A DNA stretch of 64,000 nt, taken from contig JAMXDE010000003.1 in NCBI GenBank assembly GCA_026770025.1, positions 1,798,001 through 1,862,000 of the forward strand. Direction: 5' to 3'. The DNA comes from Craspedostauros australis (Eukaryota > Bacillariophyta > Bacillariophyceae > Mastogloiales > Achnanthaceae). Below are positions 1 to 11,924 of the stretch, one piece after another; the stretch's first letter is position 1; each line of letters begins with the position of its first letter. The notes below the pieces were generated by a model, which was not told the origin of the DNA, made no database searches, and saw only the letters and a list, made by a program, of their open reading frames with translations. Made by a program: the position numbers and the translations under genes.

Positions 1-3000
1 GGGGGATTTTGCTATTTCTGTCCTCTGTTCTGGTTCAGTTCTGTACGATCGGGAATTTCTGATGTCACACATTTCGACAAGGGTCATCAGTTTTTTCAGA
101 CTGAGAACTGCCTTTGCTGTGTACAGTAATGTGGCACCTGAGTTGCCCTCTCCTGTTTGCACACGTTCAAACCTCTCCTTTTGAGTTGCAAGCACCGAGT
201 CCCAGAGTTCAATGTTTGAATGACCATCTGGGGGTGAATACATTGTGAATGACCAAGTTGTTGACTTGCTCATTGCTCAGATCAACGTCCCGGAACTTGG
301 CACTGGTGAACTATTGTAGAGCTTGTCAGCAATGCCCTCCATCACCTCTTCCATGACTTGGTCCACTGTTGTTTGTTTGGCGTCATTGGCTTCCATGTTT
401 TGGTTTGGTGTGTTGCTGCCATGGGACTGTGCATGGAGACCAGAACCAGACCACCATCATTGCAGTTGGCAAAGCTGACACCAATGGGCAAGGATGAGGC
501 TGGTGCTAGTGCGACAGGCATCAATGAGATGAATCTGGAGGCAGTGGATGGTTGTTACAAGGAGAACAAAGGTGGAGCTGGGGGGGGGGGGGGGGGGGAG
601 TAGGTCTCAGCATGGGGCCTTGAATCACCATGGTCATGGGAGGGAGAAGCTTGTTGGCCATGGTAGAGAATGTGTGTGAGTCGGGCACATGAGTCGTCCT
701 GATCAAGGTGGGGGAAAAAGATAGCCATGGATACAGTTCTGGCTGCCTCTGTTATCATCATGGTTTGGATCATTGTCTTGCTGGATTCTGTATTCTGGAC
801 ATTCACTCTTTGTTGGTTGCTTGTGGTTGGCTCCTGAATTTGGTTTTGGTGTTGATGGGTAGGCTGTCTCTATGCTTGATGGGTGGATTCATGGGTATGG
901 TGGGTATTGTCCTGAAGGGATCACTGTTGGAGTTGCGATGGAGCTGCGATGAATTTTTCTCTGCTGAGAGGGAAGGGAATGGCGTTTTTTCATCCCCTGG
1001 ACGCCCGGGTGACCACGGGTAACCCCTGAGTGTAAGTGTTGGTAGGAAGATACATGGAGAGGCCATTCAGATATTGGTGGGAGAGCAGAAGAATTGGGGA
1101 CATCAGCATTTCCTTCCGTTGGTTCTCTCTTGGGCTTACTCGCACATGGGCATTTGGAGTGCCCTTCCGAGCATGTTTGGGTGTTTGTGTGAATGTGTTG
1201 ATGTTTGTGCTTGCGAGTGTGTGATGTTGGATGTGGTGATGTGTATGGTCTGCATTGTTTGTTGGCATGAATGATCACAACATGACCTAGTCGGAGGGGT
1301 CGACAATCGCTTGGACATGCACAAACTACACCGGAACAAGAATACACGAAAAAGTCATACTCGTTCCCATTCAACAGTGCAGGTGAATGTGTGTGCGATG
1401 TTAGTATGACAAGATAACAGTTGGCAAACAATCCTGGTCTATTCTACACAGACGATCAAAATCATGCGGAGTAGAATAGTAGGGCGCGAGTCGAGCCTGC
1501 AGCGCACATGATGTTGTGACGAATGTAGAAGAGTATGATACGAGATCGCTCAGCAAAAACGTGCGGTGCAAAAAAGAAAGAGAAAGCGAGAATCGAACCG
1601 AAGCAAAATAATATCGCGATTGTCCTTTCAGAGTGACCACAATGCATCGCTATGACGGAGCATACAAACTTCAAATACCGTCGATTGCATTCGCACTCCC
1701 ACGACCAGTGTCGCAAACACGCGCTTCGAGATGGATTGGCAAACGCTACGCTTCTGTAACCAAAACACATGCGAAAATCAGCTCTGATCTGAACCAGGTG
1801 GAATGAAGACGTCAATTCGAACGTCTGTCCAACCATACGCAGCTTTGGCGATGTCACGCACCACGGAACATGTGACATCACACTGTACTTAACGAAATCA
1901 AGAACGACGTCATCGCAGGTTCGACTCCGAATAACGTCCATAACGTTAAAATGAGCACACATTCTTGTTCTCCATCAAGCTTCCCACCAAGCAAAACACA
2001 AAGAAAGCGAAAATCAGATAGAAATGGATTCAAGTTTGGTGACATGATCACCAAACAACCAACGTCTGTCCGCTTGCACCGTATTTTGCCTCTAAAACAG
2101 TAAATTGCCACCCTCATAACTTTATAACGAAGGCCTGGACTCACCATCTAACACCTGTATCATGTTACCAGCATGATAAAGTATATAACTGTAGGCTTTG
2201 ATTTTTATGAGGGGTCGTACAAGCTTGGGCCAAAATGCATTCTGGATGGACCGCACCGCTTTTCGCTCACACGGGTCTTATAGACAGAGGGGATGCAGAC
2301 CTTTGGGTGCAAGCTATTGTCATGTGCACCTGTTGCACAATGACTGTGCACATTTACTGATGTGGCGAAGTATGCACTGGGTGTGGTCTGTGTAAAGCGA
2401 ACAGAGCACGCGTTGCACACTCGGGCTTCACAAACGAGACGCGGAGAAAGTTTGGCACGATCACAACTTGACACGATCGCGATTTTGTGCAGTCACACTT
2501 CGACGCGATCGATCGCATTCTCTTTCTCTGGCTTGTCCTTGTTCGTGCTACCCGAAGTTGGTTCTTGTGTTGCCAGGGGCCAGCAACCCGCCTCACCTCC
2601 ACTGGTGGGCAAGTGAACACCAGTGGGCAGGAACAGGATGAGATGCGATTCTGTTCCCACCAGTGCTCATGAGCGGCTTCGGTTCGCGGTAGCGCAAAAA
2701 CAAAGAGCCCACCCTGTGAGGAATGTTGGCACGACCACGATCGATACAGTTTCAGCCTTCACACCTGCGCCAAACCGCTTGAAGGGCCGAAACTGTTTTG
2801 ATCGGAGTAGTAGCTGAGGAGCCCACCCACGAAGACAAGTGGTGCACCTCCAGTACCCACCCGGGCAAGTCAACTTGTGGTCGGTGCTGTGCTATTTCCC
2901 AGCAGTGGACTCACCTGTTTTGGGCAAGGGCACTGCCTGGCTCGCTAGTGACAACAAGCAACTTAGAAATGCGTTGCGACTATGAAGCTAAATTGTGAGT

Positions 3001-4123
3001 AGGATTATGCACGGATGTTGATTTGCTGGTTCGCTTTGCGTTCGCTTTGTCATCTAAAGTTTCTCCTCTTTTGGCTTGAATAGATCGCGTACCCATGTTG
3101 TCGACGTCACTGATCGGTAGGGCAGCCCAAACCAATCATACCCCCTTCCAGGATTCGATTTGAATCAGGATGTTGTCCAGGGCGGTAGTTCTAGTCTGAC
3201 GGAGATTCTGAGCCTGGATACCATATGATCCTACATGCTGAAGTTATGGCCATCTACTCTGCACTAGAAAAAAGCAGGTGTGTCCACACCATTCCAACCA
3301 AAACGAAAGTACATGCAGAAGCCCACAATCCACTGTCATGCTTGGTTGTTGAGGTGTATGTATGGTGAATAGCCATGCTTCAAGGAGCAGATGCATAGTG
3401 CTTCAGAAATTGCTCATGTCAACAGCAGAGCATGCAACAAGTGCTTCTTTTGCAGTCAAATTGAAGCCATGCACCTCATTCTGTGCAAGCGCACTCTTCA
3501 TTTCTTGCTCAATGCTTCAGCTGTCTTACACATGATTCTGACTGGCTTGCATGCTCAGGGTGCAAAGTGAATATGCTCCCAGGCACACAGATGACAGTCT
3601 CTATTGAGAGCTGCAGGTGGTGTATTGCTGACACACTCCTTGTTGTGATCCAGATTATGACCACACACCACAAATCCAACAAAGACAGATGCTTTCTCAT
3701 GCCACTCTGTGCATTGGTCATCCCACATGCACTTCACCTTGGTTGCGTTGTGACTGGACGGTCACAGAAACTTTGACTAGTACGAGACAAATGACTCGTT
3801 CGACTCTAAGACTCGCTCTTCGTGTCTGGAACTTTCGCGAAAGTCTTGTTTGTGTCCTTGTTCGAGATCTTGAAGATCTTTTCTGGGGGGTTGCGGACTG
3901 ATGTCTGTGGTTGTGGATACTGTTGTGGGCATCCTCAACCAGACGGAGGGGTCAGATCAGTTGGCGCCCTTGCCGTCCATCGCACCACGTCCTGCGCGGG
4001 ATGCATGGTACGAGCCGGGCAATAGAGAAATACGACAAGAACAATCACCCAAGTGCTGCTACTACCGTACTCCTCGAGGGTTGCAAACATAGTTACTCTC
4101 CATACGACACATCCAAGTCCACG
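1..4123. other. Long stretch without a convincing gene
   Basis: No reading frame here looks like a known protein, and the short open frames on both strands overlap each other without a clear winner. The minus strand at about 1-215 carries an open frame of roughly 70 charged, protein-like codons running off the window edge. It could be the last exon or a remnant of a gene outside the window. The rest is T/G-rich and contains a 19-base G run. Confidence 0.5.
580..598. repeat. Poly-G run of 19 bases
   Basis: An uninterrupted run of 19 G. Such runs are prone to replication slippage and to sequencing error, so the exact length should not be trusted. Confidence 0.9.
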
Positions 4124-5248
4124 ATGATGCAAATTCTGGGACGAACACGCCCGTGTTCCGTGGCAAATCGCCATCATACTTGTACCCGTACCCGTACTCG
4201 TACGATGACGATGACGATGACAATGATGGTGGTTGCTGCCATCATTGTCCTGGCTTGTCCAACATCGCTGGGCTTTCAGGCCCCACTGCCAGTCGCATCG
4301 AGGACCACGTCGCCCACATCGGCAGGCAAGTCGCCCGGATTGTTCATGGCAGAGAAGAAGGGCAAGGATGAGCTCAGCAGCGAGTCTATTGCTCGCCAGA
4401 TCAAGACGCTCAAGGAATACAAACCGAAAACAGACATGACCTCTTTTCTGCTGAAGCAAGTCATCAACACGGCCAAGGATGACGACAACAAGTCGACGAT
4501 GGAGACGACCGTCGCGACCGCACAGCTCTTGATGGACCCCAAGCGCCAATCGAAGCTCAAGCGGGAGCTCAAGCAGACGTATCCCTTCCTGCCGGACAAA
4601 GTCATCGACACGGCCTTGGAATTCACGTCCAAGACATTCCAAGATCTTGCCCCGCAAACCATGCAGGAATTTCTGAAACCAGGCGGTTATGCGAAGTACA
4701 AGCCGAAGATCGTCGCGGAGGTGGTGAAGAAAATCATGCCATCCGTCGCCGATCTGCCGCTGTTGTCCGAGGCCGAGAAGAAAGAAATCGTGACCGCGAT
4801 CGTCGACATCATCTTGGACTCCGTCTTCGCGGATGTCAAGAACTTGCTGGACGCGCCCGAAGTTCGGCTGGCGGTGCTCGAGCAGGAAATCCGCGACATC
4901 GAAGAGCATATGGAATGGCAACGCCTGCTGCAGTATCGGGTGAAACGTCATCAGCGGGCCATCGCAGTCGTTGCGAGCGCGCTGGCGGTATCCTTGGTTG
5001 CGTACAGCCAGCGCAATGCAGCAGTTGTTACTGCAATCAAATCTGGAGTATCGATGGTCTCCGCTGCCATTTTGTCGGTGGTGAATTTTCTGCTCCTCAA
5101 GATCAGGTGGGCTCTGGGCGTGCTGAAGACGGGATTCATCGTGGTCACGGGATGGATCGGCAGCCTGCTTCCAACATCAGCTTCGCAAGGAACTGCGCGC
5201 AAGGCCATCAATCAGAAAGGAAAGCGAGCATTGAAGCGCGCAAGGTGA
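4124..5248 (+). CDS. Plastid-targeted membrane protein of unknown function
   Basis: A 374-residue protein if the first of two adjacent Met codons (4124, 4127) is used. The frame stays open upstream to 3911, but that part is Arg/Trp-rich and unlike a targeting peptide. The N-terminus has a Thr-Met/Arg-Thr run encoded by a CCCGTA/GATGAC repeat, then a hydrophobic segment ending in SLGF-QAP. That matches the bipartite signal of diatom plastid proteins, with Phe at +1 after signal cleavage. The mature part is helical and charged (Lys/Glu/Asp-rich, about residues 65-280). It is followed by two or three hydrophobic segments near residues 290-360 and a basic Lys/Arg tail. I recognise no family. Inference: a plastid membrane protein with its soluble domain on one side. 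Confidence 0.75.
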   Translation: MMQILGRTRPCSVANRHHTCTRTRTRTMTMTMTMMVVAAIIVLACPTSLGFQAPLPVASRTTSPTSAGKSPGLFMAEKKGKDELSSESIARQIKTLKEYKPKTDMTSFLLKQVINTAKDDDNKSTMETTVATAQLLMDPKRQSKLKRELKQTYPFLPDKVIDTALEFTSKTFQDLAPQTMQEFLKPGGYAKYKPKIVAEVVKKIMPSVADLPLLSEAEKKEIVTAIVDIILDSVFADVKNLLDAPEVRLAVLEQEIRDIEEHMEWQRLLQYRVKRHQRAIAVVASALAVSLVAYSQRNAAVVTAIKSGVSMVSAAILSVVNFLLLKIRWALGVLKTGFIVVTGWIGSLLPTSASQGTARKAINQKGKRALKRAR

Positions 5249-5418
5249 ATGTGCATCGGTTGAGGCCTTTCAGTCTGCAGGAATGGACTGCTGCCGCATG
5301 TGGTGTTCTATCGCACCAGCACCAATGGCCAGTAGAGTACCAAACGTTTACATAGTACTGTCAGTTTATGCTCTTATTCTGTGTGGAATATCATCTTTCG
5401 ATGGCGATGATAATTCAT

Positions 5419-6738
5419 TCACCGTTGAACTTGCCCCCATTTGTGTTGCAATACTTGGCCAATTGGCATACCGCAGATCTGCCCGTGAACTTCGTTCGGT
5501 GTCATGGACGATCCTGTGTCAGGCGACTGGTCCCGCAGCAGATAGTACTCCCCGTATGGCAGCGCAGACTCAGCGACTTGTTCCTCTTCGAGACTTTTTT
5601 GTGATAAGAGCCCTGGATCCTGCTTCAGTCGATCGCGAATGATATCCATCGAAAGATAAGATGGTGGATACGCAAAGTACACCAGCGATGCACGGTACGA
5701 AATGCGCGGAGAAACAACGCGATGTTTCGGCGAAGGCCAAGTCACGATCGAGTCGTCGTGTGCTGGCGTCTCATGTCGACCTCTCGATCGTGGGAGAATC
5801 AAGCTCGTGATATCGCCGACATGGACAATGCAGCGCCATGAGTTGGTATCGACGTCGGCATCTGTCGGTGATTGCTCGTCGCTGGCCGGGACATCAATCC
5901 ATCGCTGGCATGCGTGGCACCAGGTTTGCAAACCACCAATGTGATCTTGCCAAACAATGGTCAAGCTCCCCCAATCGGTGTGCGGCGAGCTACCGAGAAC
6001 CGTTCTGTTGCGTATTGCATCCGTCTGAGCATCAGTCGTACTTGTACTTTTACTTTTACTTGCACTTGCGCTTCTATCATCAATGCCACCTTCACCACTT
6101 GTTCCAATCGCTCCAGGTTCATCCACCTGATGATAGTAAAAGATGCGAAGCAAGTCGAGGCAGTTTCCTGCTGCTGCTTCATTGCGACGCTGCCCCGGGG
6201 TGGAGCACAGCAGCGTCTCGGCCGGCCAATGCAACGCATTCTGTATTTGCAAGGCAATATGATGCATGCCTGCAAACCATTCATGATACACCGTCGATGC
6301 GTTCATGCTGTTCTTTGGCATGGATCGCGAATTGACCTCCAGCGATTCCTTCGGTTCCACGATCGAAGGGTCGCCACTCTCCGCGGAATCACCGCGGTAC
6401 TCGATGCCATTCTCCGCAAAGTAGCTTCCCTTGTCTTCCCTCTCAAATGCCTGATGGATTGCCTCCCTCGTAGGCGAAGGAATGAAATCCATATCTTCGC
6501 CAGAATTTTCCAAGGATGATTGGCATGGCGACGGCGACGGCGACGACGGTTGTGACTTTTTCAACGACACAGCCGTTGCAATTGGAGACCAGCCAAACTT
6601 CTTCAAGTTGGAGGCGAGCAATGCACTGCCGAGGTCACCTGGTGGATCCAACTCCGCGCATTGCGGCAGGTTGTTGCAGGTGCATCGGTGTGTCATAGTC
6701 AGCGTTATTACATTCGAGTAGAGTGTAGATCGTGCCAT
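5419..6738 (-). CDS. 2-oxoglutarate/Fe(II)-dependent oxygenase (IPNS-like fold)
   Basis: A 439-residue single-exon protein. Iron ligands can be read directly: HTD at residues 253-255 in the context SPHTDWGSLTIVWQD, and the distal His339 in PKHRVVSPRIS. An R-A-S motif (Arg349, Ser351) would bind the 2-oxoglutarate carboxylate. This is the layout of the isopenicillin-N-synthase/gibberellin-oxidase family. Residues 30-60 (ELDPPGDLGSALLASNLKKF) resemble the N-terminal DIOX_N segment. A Ser/Lys/Thr/Asp-rich insert at about 212-242 lies just before the first ligand and looks disordered. Substrate cannot be inferred. Met15 is an alternative start, and no targeting peptide is evident. The gene precedes the protease gene on the same strand with 486 bp between them. 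Confidence 0.85.
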   Translation of the reverse strand: MARSTLYSNVITLTMTHRCTCNNLPQCAELDPPGDLGSALLASNLKKFGWSPIATAVSLKKSQPSSPSPSPCQSSLENSGEDMDFIPSPTREAIHQAFEREDKGSYFAENGIEYRGDSAESGDPSIVEPKESLEVNSRSMPKNSMNASTVYHEWFAGMHHIALQIQNALHWPAETLLCSTPGQRRNEAAAGNCLDLLRIFYYHQVDEPGAIGTSGEGGIDDRSASASKSKSTSTTDAQTDAIRNRTVLGSSPHTDWGSLTIVWQDHIGGLQTWCHACQRWIDVPASDEQSPTDADVDTNSWRCIVHVGDITSLILPRSRGRHETPAHDDSIVTWPSPKHRVVSPRISYRASLVYFAYPPSYLSMDIIRDRLKQDPGLLSQKSLEEEQVAESALPYGEYYLLRDQSPDTGSSMTPNEVHGQICGMPIGQVLQHKWGQVQR

Positions 6739-7224
6739 GCCTCGTACCTGTTGTGATCATCGAGAAGGGGGGACAGGAGCGGTCCCCTCCCCGAGGGTTG
6801 CTCTCCTGTTTGCTTCGCGACATGGAACACATCACCTCGACGACGGATCTGTTTCTTTCGTGTCGCGGATGACGTCACATGGCATCAGGTGGTGTCAAAG
6901 GCGTCCAACGAATCATCCAAACACAACACACAAAAAGGTGATAACACAGGCAAGGAGACTAGCAATAGCGTGTACTCTGCTTGTATTGGCATGATAAATC
7001 GTATTATTCCAGTATGTATTCTACTTGTATGCTTGCATCATGGCATCATGATTAGCAAGAGAGCTGCATTCTGTTGCCTCGTACTCTTCGCTTCCCGCTT
7101 TCCTTGCATTCCAGTCTTCGCGGACGTGCTCGTAGATTGGTGTTGCGCTCCAAATCCGTCACGATGCGGCTTGCTCACAACCTTTCACCCATCCAACCAT
7201 GTGTGTGCAAGGAACCAAATCTGT
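6739..7224. other. Spacer between two minus-strand genes
   Basis: This stretch holds the upstream region of the oxygenase gene and the 3' flank of the protease gene. A long plus-strand open frame crosses it (6889-7911), but that frame is antisense to the protease C-terminal exon. I see no other gene. Confidence 0.6.
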
Positions 7225-9567
7225 TTAGCAGCCTTCTGGGATGTTGAAGAACACCTCGGATCCAAAGTTGGTATTGTGCTGGGTTGTCTCGCCGTCGATC
7301 GTCACAGTGAAGCCGCTTCCATTAATGCCGTCTCCTTCGCTGTCGAAGAGATCAAGGTAGGTGCACTTGTCACGTGGAACGCACGCAGTGTACTCTGGGT
7401 ACGCCGTGTTGGCACGGATGAAAGAAGCCTTGTTCCAGTACTCGACGTTGGAGTCTTGGGAATCGTACATCAGAAAGGAGGTTTGTTCCGGATAATCATC
7501 GGTGCGGAGTTTCAGCGTCACAGGGATGCAAGTACTTCCGCTGCCGCCGCCGCCACTGCCTCCGTCAGTTCCACCAGTGCCAGTGTTGGATCCGCAGAAT
7601 TGGATATCGGTGAATTTTCCAAAGTTGTACTCTGCCTTGGTCTCGATCAGGTTGCCGTCGACCTTGACGGAATACTGGCCACCAGATCCGCTCATACCAT
7701 CACCCCATTCATCGCCGATACGGATCGTGTAGCACTGGTCATTGGGAAGGCATCGGTTGATGACCTGTGGAGAGTTGTTGGGGTATGTGTCAGCCAGGAC
7801 TTTTTCAATGACAACGCCACCGTTGGACAGATTCCAGCTTGTCTCGTCTCTGTTGTTTTGTGGTTGAATGAAAAGGGGAGTGCACGGATGAAAAGGTGGG
7901 AATTTGATTGATTGATTGATTGAATCAGTGAGTGAATCAATGAGATTGGGAAGGTTGAGCACAATCGACAGCGACGTCGTTATTGCAAATAATCTGTGTT
8001 GTGTACAGGACTAGCGACTTGAATTGTATCGGGAAGCGAACAGAGAAGGCGATGATCATGCTGCGAATAGTGCTGACATTGACGTCACAGGAACTTACCC
8101 ATATTCATCGGTGGTGAATGTGAACTCCATCAACAGCTCGCCGGAGCTGCATGTGCCACTCTCGCCACCACCAGTGCCGCCGCCAGTGTTGTCATCGCCA
8201 GTGCCACCGCCAGTGCTGTCATCGCCAGTGTTGTCATCGCCAGTGCCACCACCTGCCGTTCCACACAGCTCAGATGGGACGTTCGTCATGGCGCATGCAT
8301 TTTCCTGGATTTATGGATGAGAGGATGACGACGGCGACAAGTACGCAATGATTGTTTCGCATACGTAGCCATACCAAACAAGCAAGCGGGCAAGCAAGCG
8401 AAGAGAAGGCAAAGGAATGGAATGGTCAAAGTGAGTTGCCGTTCATTGGCCAAGCAAAGTGAAGCGAAAGTGGATGACAGGCACTGTGCGTAATCCCTAT
8501 TCGACTGGTGCACGTACCTTGATCCAATCGTATGTGTTGCTGACACGGGCGTAGATTCCAGGGTGTCGCTGCTGGGCACAGCCGATACCCCAAGACACGA
8601 CGCCAACCTGAATACGTTGACCGCCCTCCGTCACGAAAGCGGGACCGCCGGAATCTCCTTGGCACGAGTCCTTGGTACCATGATGGACACCGTTCTTGAG
8701 ATATCCAGCGCAGAACTCCGCTGAATCAGTGACTTGACCGTCGTATCTGTCTTCGTCGTTGCACCAGTCGAAGTCGACTTGCTGGATCTCCAACTCCATC
8801 AAGACGTCCGATGCAAAACCACCGTGCGTTGTGTCTCCGAATCCAATCACCGTCATGGTCTGAGGATTTCCAGAGCTGTCTTTGCCTGGCACTCCATATT
8901 TGTCATTGAGCTTCATCACCGGGGTGTTGGCTGGAGCTGGTTGGGACAGGCGAAACAACATGATGTCATTGATTTGGGTGGCGGCATAGTCCGGATACAC
9001 TCTCTTGTCGTCGATCTCGCGAACTTTGGGACCTGTCTTGAGCTCAAATGCGTCCTGATCGTACGCACCGATGACGGCAGTGAGCCCCACTACTTCAGGT
9101 CCGTCGCAATGGGCGGCACTCAGGACGATGTCGCGCGTGATGAGTGATCCGCCACATCCCACGGCCCAATGGACGAATTCGGGGTACTCCCCCTGCGTTG
9201 CCTCGTTTCCACCAACGATGTGAGTCTCGTAGTTGTTTGCCGTGATGGAGCCAGTGCGCTTCTTGTGGTTTGGCTTGGCGCCATGATCGTGCCTCTTGAC
9301 GCCGCCGGTGGTCTTTGTCTTTGGTTTTGGGTTGTGCTCTGGATGGCCGGAAGGGTTGCTGCTGGTGCGCTTGGTGTGAACCTCCACAGTGTGACGTTGA
9401 TGGTGAACGTCAGGTGCGTCAGCACCACGCCTGAGCGCGCGGCCCTGTTTGCCTTCATGCTCAAGCTTGTCTTCGTGGTTTCCGACAGAGGGAACGGACG
9501 ATGCTTCGGCGACTGAAGCTGTTGCGACAACTGCGACGAGGATGGAAAGGGCCGAGGAGAGCTTCAT
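7225..9567 (-). CDS. Secreted trypsin-like serine protease with duplicated C-terminal domain (3 exons)
   Basis: My model joins 9567-8518, 8304-8099 and 7849-7225, giving 626 residues. Intron 1 (8517-8305) has donor GTACGT in phase 0; intron 2 (8098-7850) has donor GTAAGT in phase 2; both end in AG. The N-terminus is a signal peptide (MKLSSALSILVAVVATASVA). A basic, His-rich propeptide runs to the activation site before IVGG (residue 117). The catalytic triad is His153 (AAHC), Asp201 (NDIML) and Ser306 (GDSGGP). Asp300 at the base of the S1 pocket predicts cleavage after Lys/Arg. A Gly/Thr/Asp-rich linker follows (about 363-395). Then come two copies of a domain of about 100 residues containing TDEYGDETSWNL and TDDYPEQTSFLM, each followed by a GD/EGDG(I/M)xGSG segment. 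The C-terminal domain is unknown to me and may bind a surface or substrate. Confidence 0.85.
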
Positions 9568-11924
9568 GATGTTTGTGCTTGTGTTGGCTTTTTGGTTTTT
9601 CTTGTTTTTTTTTTCGCTTTTCCTGGTATTGGTTGTGATTGTGGTTATGCTTGTGGTTATGCTTGTGATGGTGTTGCTGTGGATCAGTTGCGAGTCGAGA
9701 TCGAAATTATGAGATGATGGGATTGCTGGGATGATGACTTCAGAGATGACTCCGCACAACATCGCGCCGAACAACAGCTTCCATGTGGGCGTCTGCACAG
9801 AGACAACACGCAAAACCATGATCGTTCCTCCCCGCTCGTTGGGGGCGAGCTATTCCTGCCTGGTATCCACACCATCGATGAACAGCCGTGTACCAGAGAG
9901 AGGCGATACTGGTGGAGATGGACATAGCGAATCTTTCCCCTTTCGTCAGCTTCGCGACATCCCATGTACGATCTAGTCGTTGGGTGACGATCAATTGATG
10001 CCAAATCCAAAAGGGCACACAAGTACCACCCAAAGAGAGATGGGACACAGAGTACCATGGGGTAGTTGTTCCTACCTGTACCGCCATTTGCGCCAAGACC
10101 ACCATAAAAACGATGCTGGCTTCTGATGCCTGTGTTGATGCCCATTTTGTTGTTGATACCAGTGGTCATCGCGAGCACGACTACGAGTACGACTACGCGA
10201 CCAAACGACAACATGGCGCTCCAACATCAACCCAATCCCGTTGTCGAATTCCGTGTGACAAAAGGTGAAGAATACAATGATAAAAGCATTATGCCAACGG
10301 CTTTTGGTTCCATGACCAATGATACTTCTCGTACTAAATGTTGTGGCTAAAAGTTTCAATGGCTCGTGGTTGTTCAGTGATCCACTGGAACTCATTGTTG
10401 CTCAAGGATCCACCAGAACTCGTTGTTGCCCAAGGATCCACCGGAACAACTTTGGCGAACGCAAGAAAATGCGATGCCAACAAAGAAAGACTGTACAGGA
10501 AAGACAACCAGAACCGGAGGTCACCACAGATCGAGACCACCTGCAATTGCTCGCTCCCACGCATGTCGGCAGCTGCATCGCAAGCTCCAACGTGCGAGCT
10601 ATGCTGTCAACTTTGACGCTAATGCCATCAGCGGACGAGACCAGTACCGCGGCTCGCACCACAGCTCGTCCTTGTGCCACCACCAGCGCGAATCAGATAC
10701 GAGCCACACGTAGAGCACACGATTGCGTGGTTCCGCGGATGTTGCCCACGACAGGGCGAGAGCAACATCAGACTTGGGGTGCGCCTCACTCTTGACTTAG
10801 TGGAGCTTGTCCATCTGCGCGCCGATCTCTTATGAGGCAATTAGCAGGGGGGCTGCACATGGAAGGCATCACAGCAAGCATGGGTTTGGAAACCTCGAGA
10901 GATAGAGCAAGAGAAAGCAAGATAGACGATGGCAGAGAAGTTTGGTCTCTCATGATCGCGACACTCCCGCAGGTCCTCTTGGCGGGGAACGGAATCTGGC
11001 CCGAGGCTCAACTGAAAGCTATTTTCGTGTGGTTGTACCCCAGAGGCCATTCGCAGCTGCACGGGTAGTCGCAGGCCATTCAAAACATCTATGGACACAC
11101 GCACCTGTCCGTTTCCATTCGGCATCGCCGGTTCCCTCTTCCCGGACTGTGTTCAAGAGACCCTACTGGACGACTTGCGAGGAGATTCGGTTCTGCAGAT
11201 CACCCCGATCGTACACATACATTCATACCCTGCCGTGCTCGTGTGCGCACAATACCATGGCTCTTCTTCCCTCGCATATGCGCCGCACTCAGGTGTAGTG
11301 TACGCTATAATACCATTCCACGAACATCGACATCGACTTCCGCTTCGAAGTTTGAAGCGTTGACAATGGAATCTGTGAGGGTGGGTTGGGGCGCTCAAGG
11401 TTTGATTGGAGTAGTTGGTTTCCATATCCCAAGATCGTGAAAGAGGATGATGCCCATCAGTACGGTACCGTAGTAGATACAATACGACCCACGTACGCGT
11501 ACTGGGCGTGCTCATCGCTCATCGTGGTGACAGAATGCAGTGGCACAACAGCGCCACCCTACGACCTACACAAATCATCTGAAGCCAGTCCTGTATCGTA
11601 CGATTGAATTGTTTTCGTGACGCTGTTGCGGGACACTCGCCAGCGTTGTGGCAACAAACCGAGTATCTTTGTTGGTCGACCAACAACACCCACACCCACA
11701 CCCACATCAATCGATGCCGACAAGGAGCAGAAGACTCCGCCCACGGACTTACCTCCCTGGGACTGGATACTCGTAGACAGACAACGGAAGAAACGCTTGG
11801 TCGCTACCCACCAGAAAGAGAAGGAGAGAGAGAGAGAGAGAGGCATACTATTGCAATACGTGCGAGTAGTACTCTAGCTCGGCGCACATCAATTCTCGCT
11901 CCAGGTAGACACTGGTGGAATGCC
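9568..11924. other. Intergenic region, no supported gene
   Basis: This region separates the divergent protease and PPR genes. Several short frames are open on both strands, but none reads like a folded protein. It contains a small 28-bp tandem repeat and an AG microsatellite near 11823-11841, just before the chosen PPR start. Confidence 0.45.
10379..10447. repeat. 28-bp tandem repeat, about 2.5 units
   Basis: Two 28-bp units (10379-10406, 10407-10434), each GATCCAC...GAACTC.TTGTTGC.CAAG, differ at a few positions. They are followed by the first 13 bases of a third unit. Purpose unknown. Confidence 0.75.

Noticed and set aside
3935..4951. 338-codon minus-strand open frame
   Set aside because: It is antisense to the plastid membrane protein, His/Arg/Gln-rich and unlike a folded protein. 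The plus frame has targeting signals and membrane segments.
6889..7911. 340-codon plus-strand open frame
   Set aside because: It covers the protease C-terminal exon on the opposite strand and has no protein-like features of its own.
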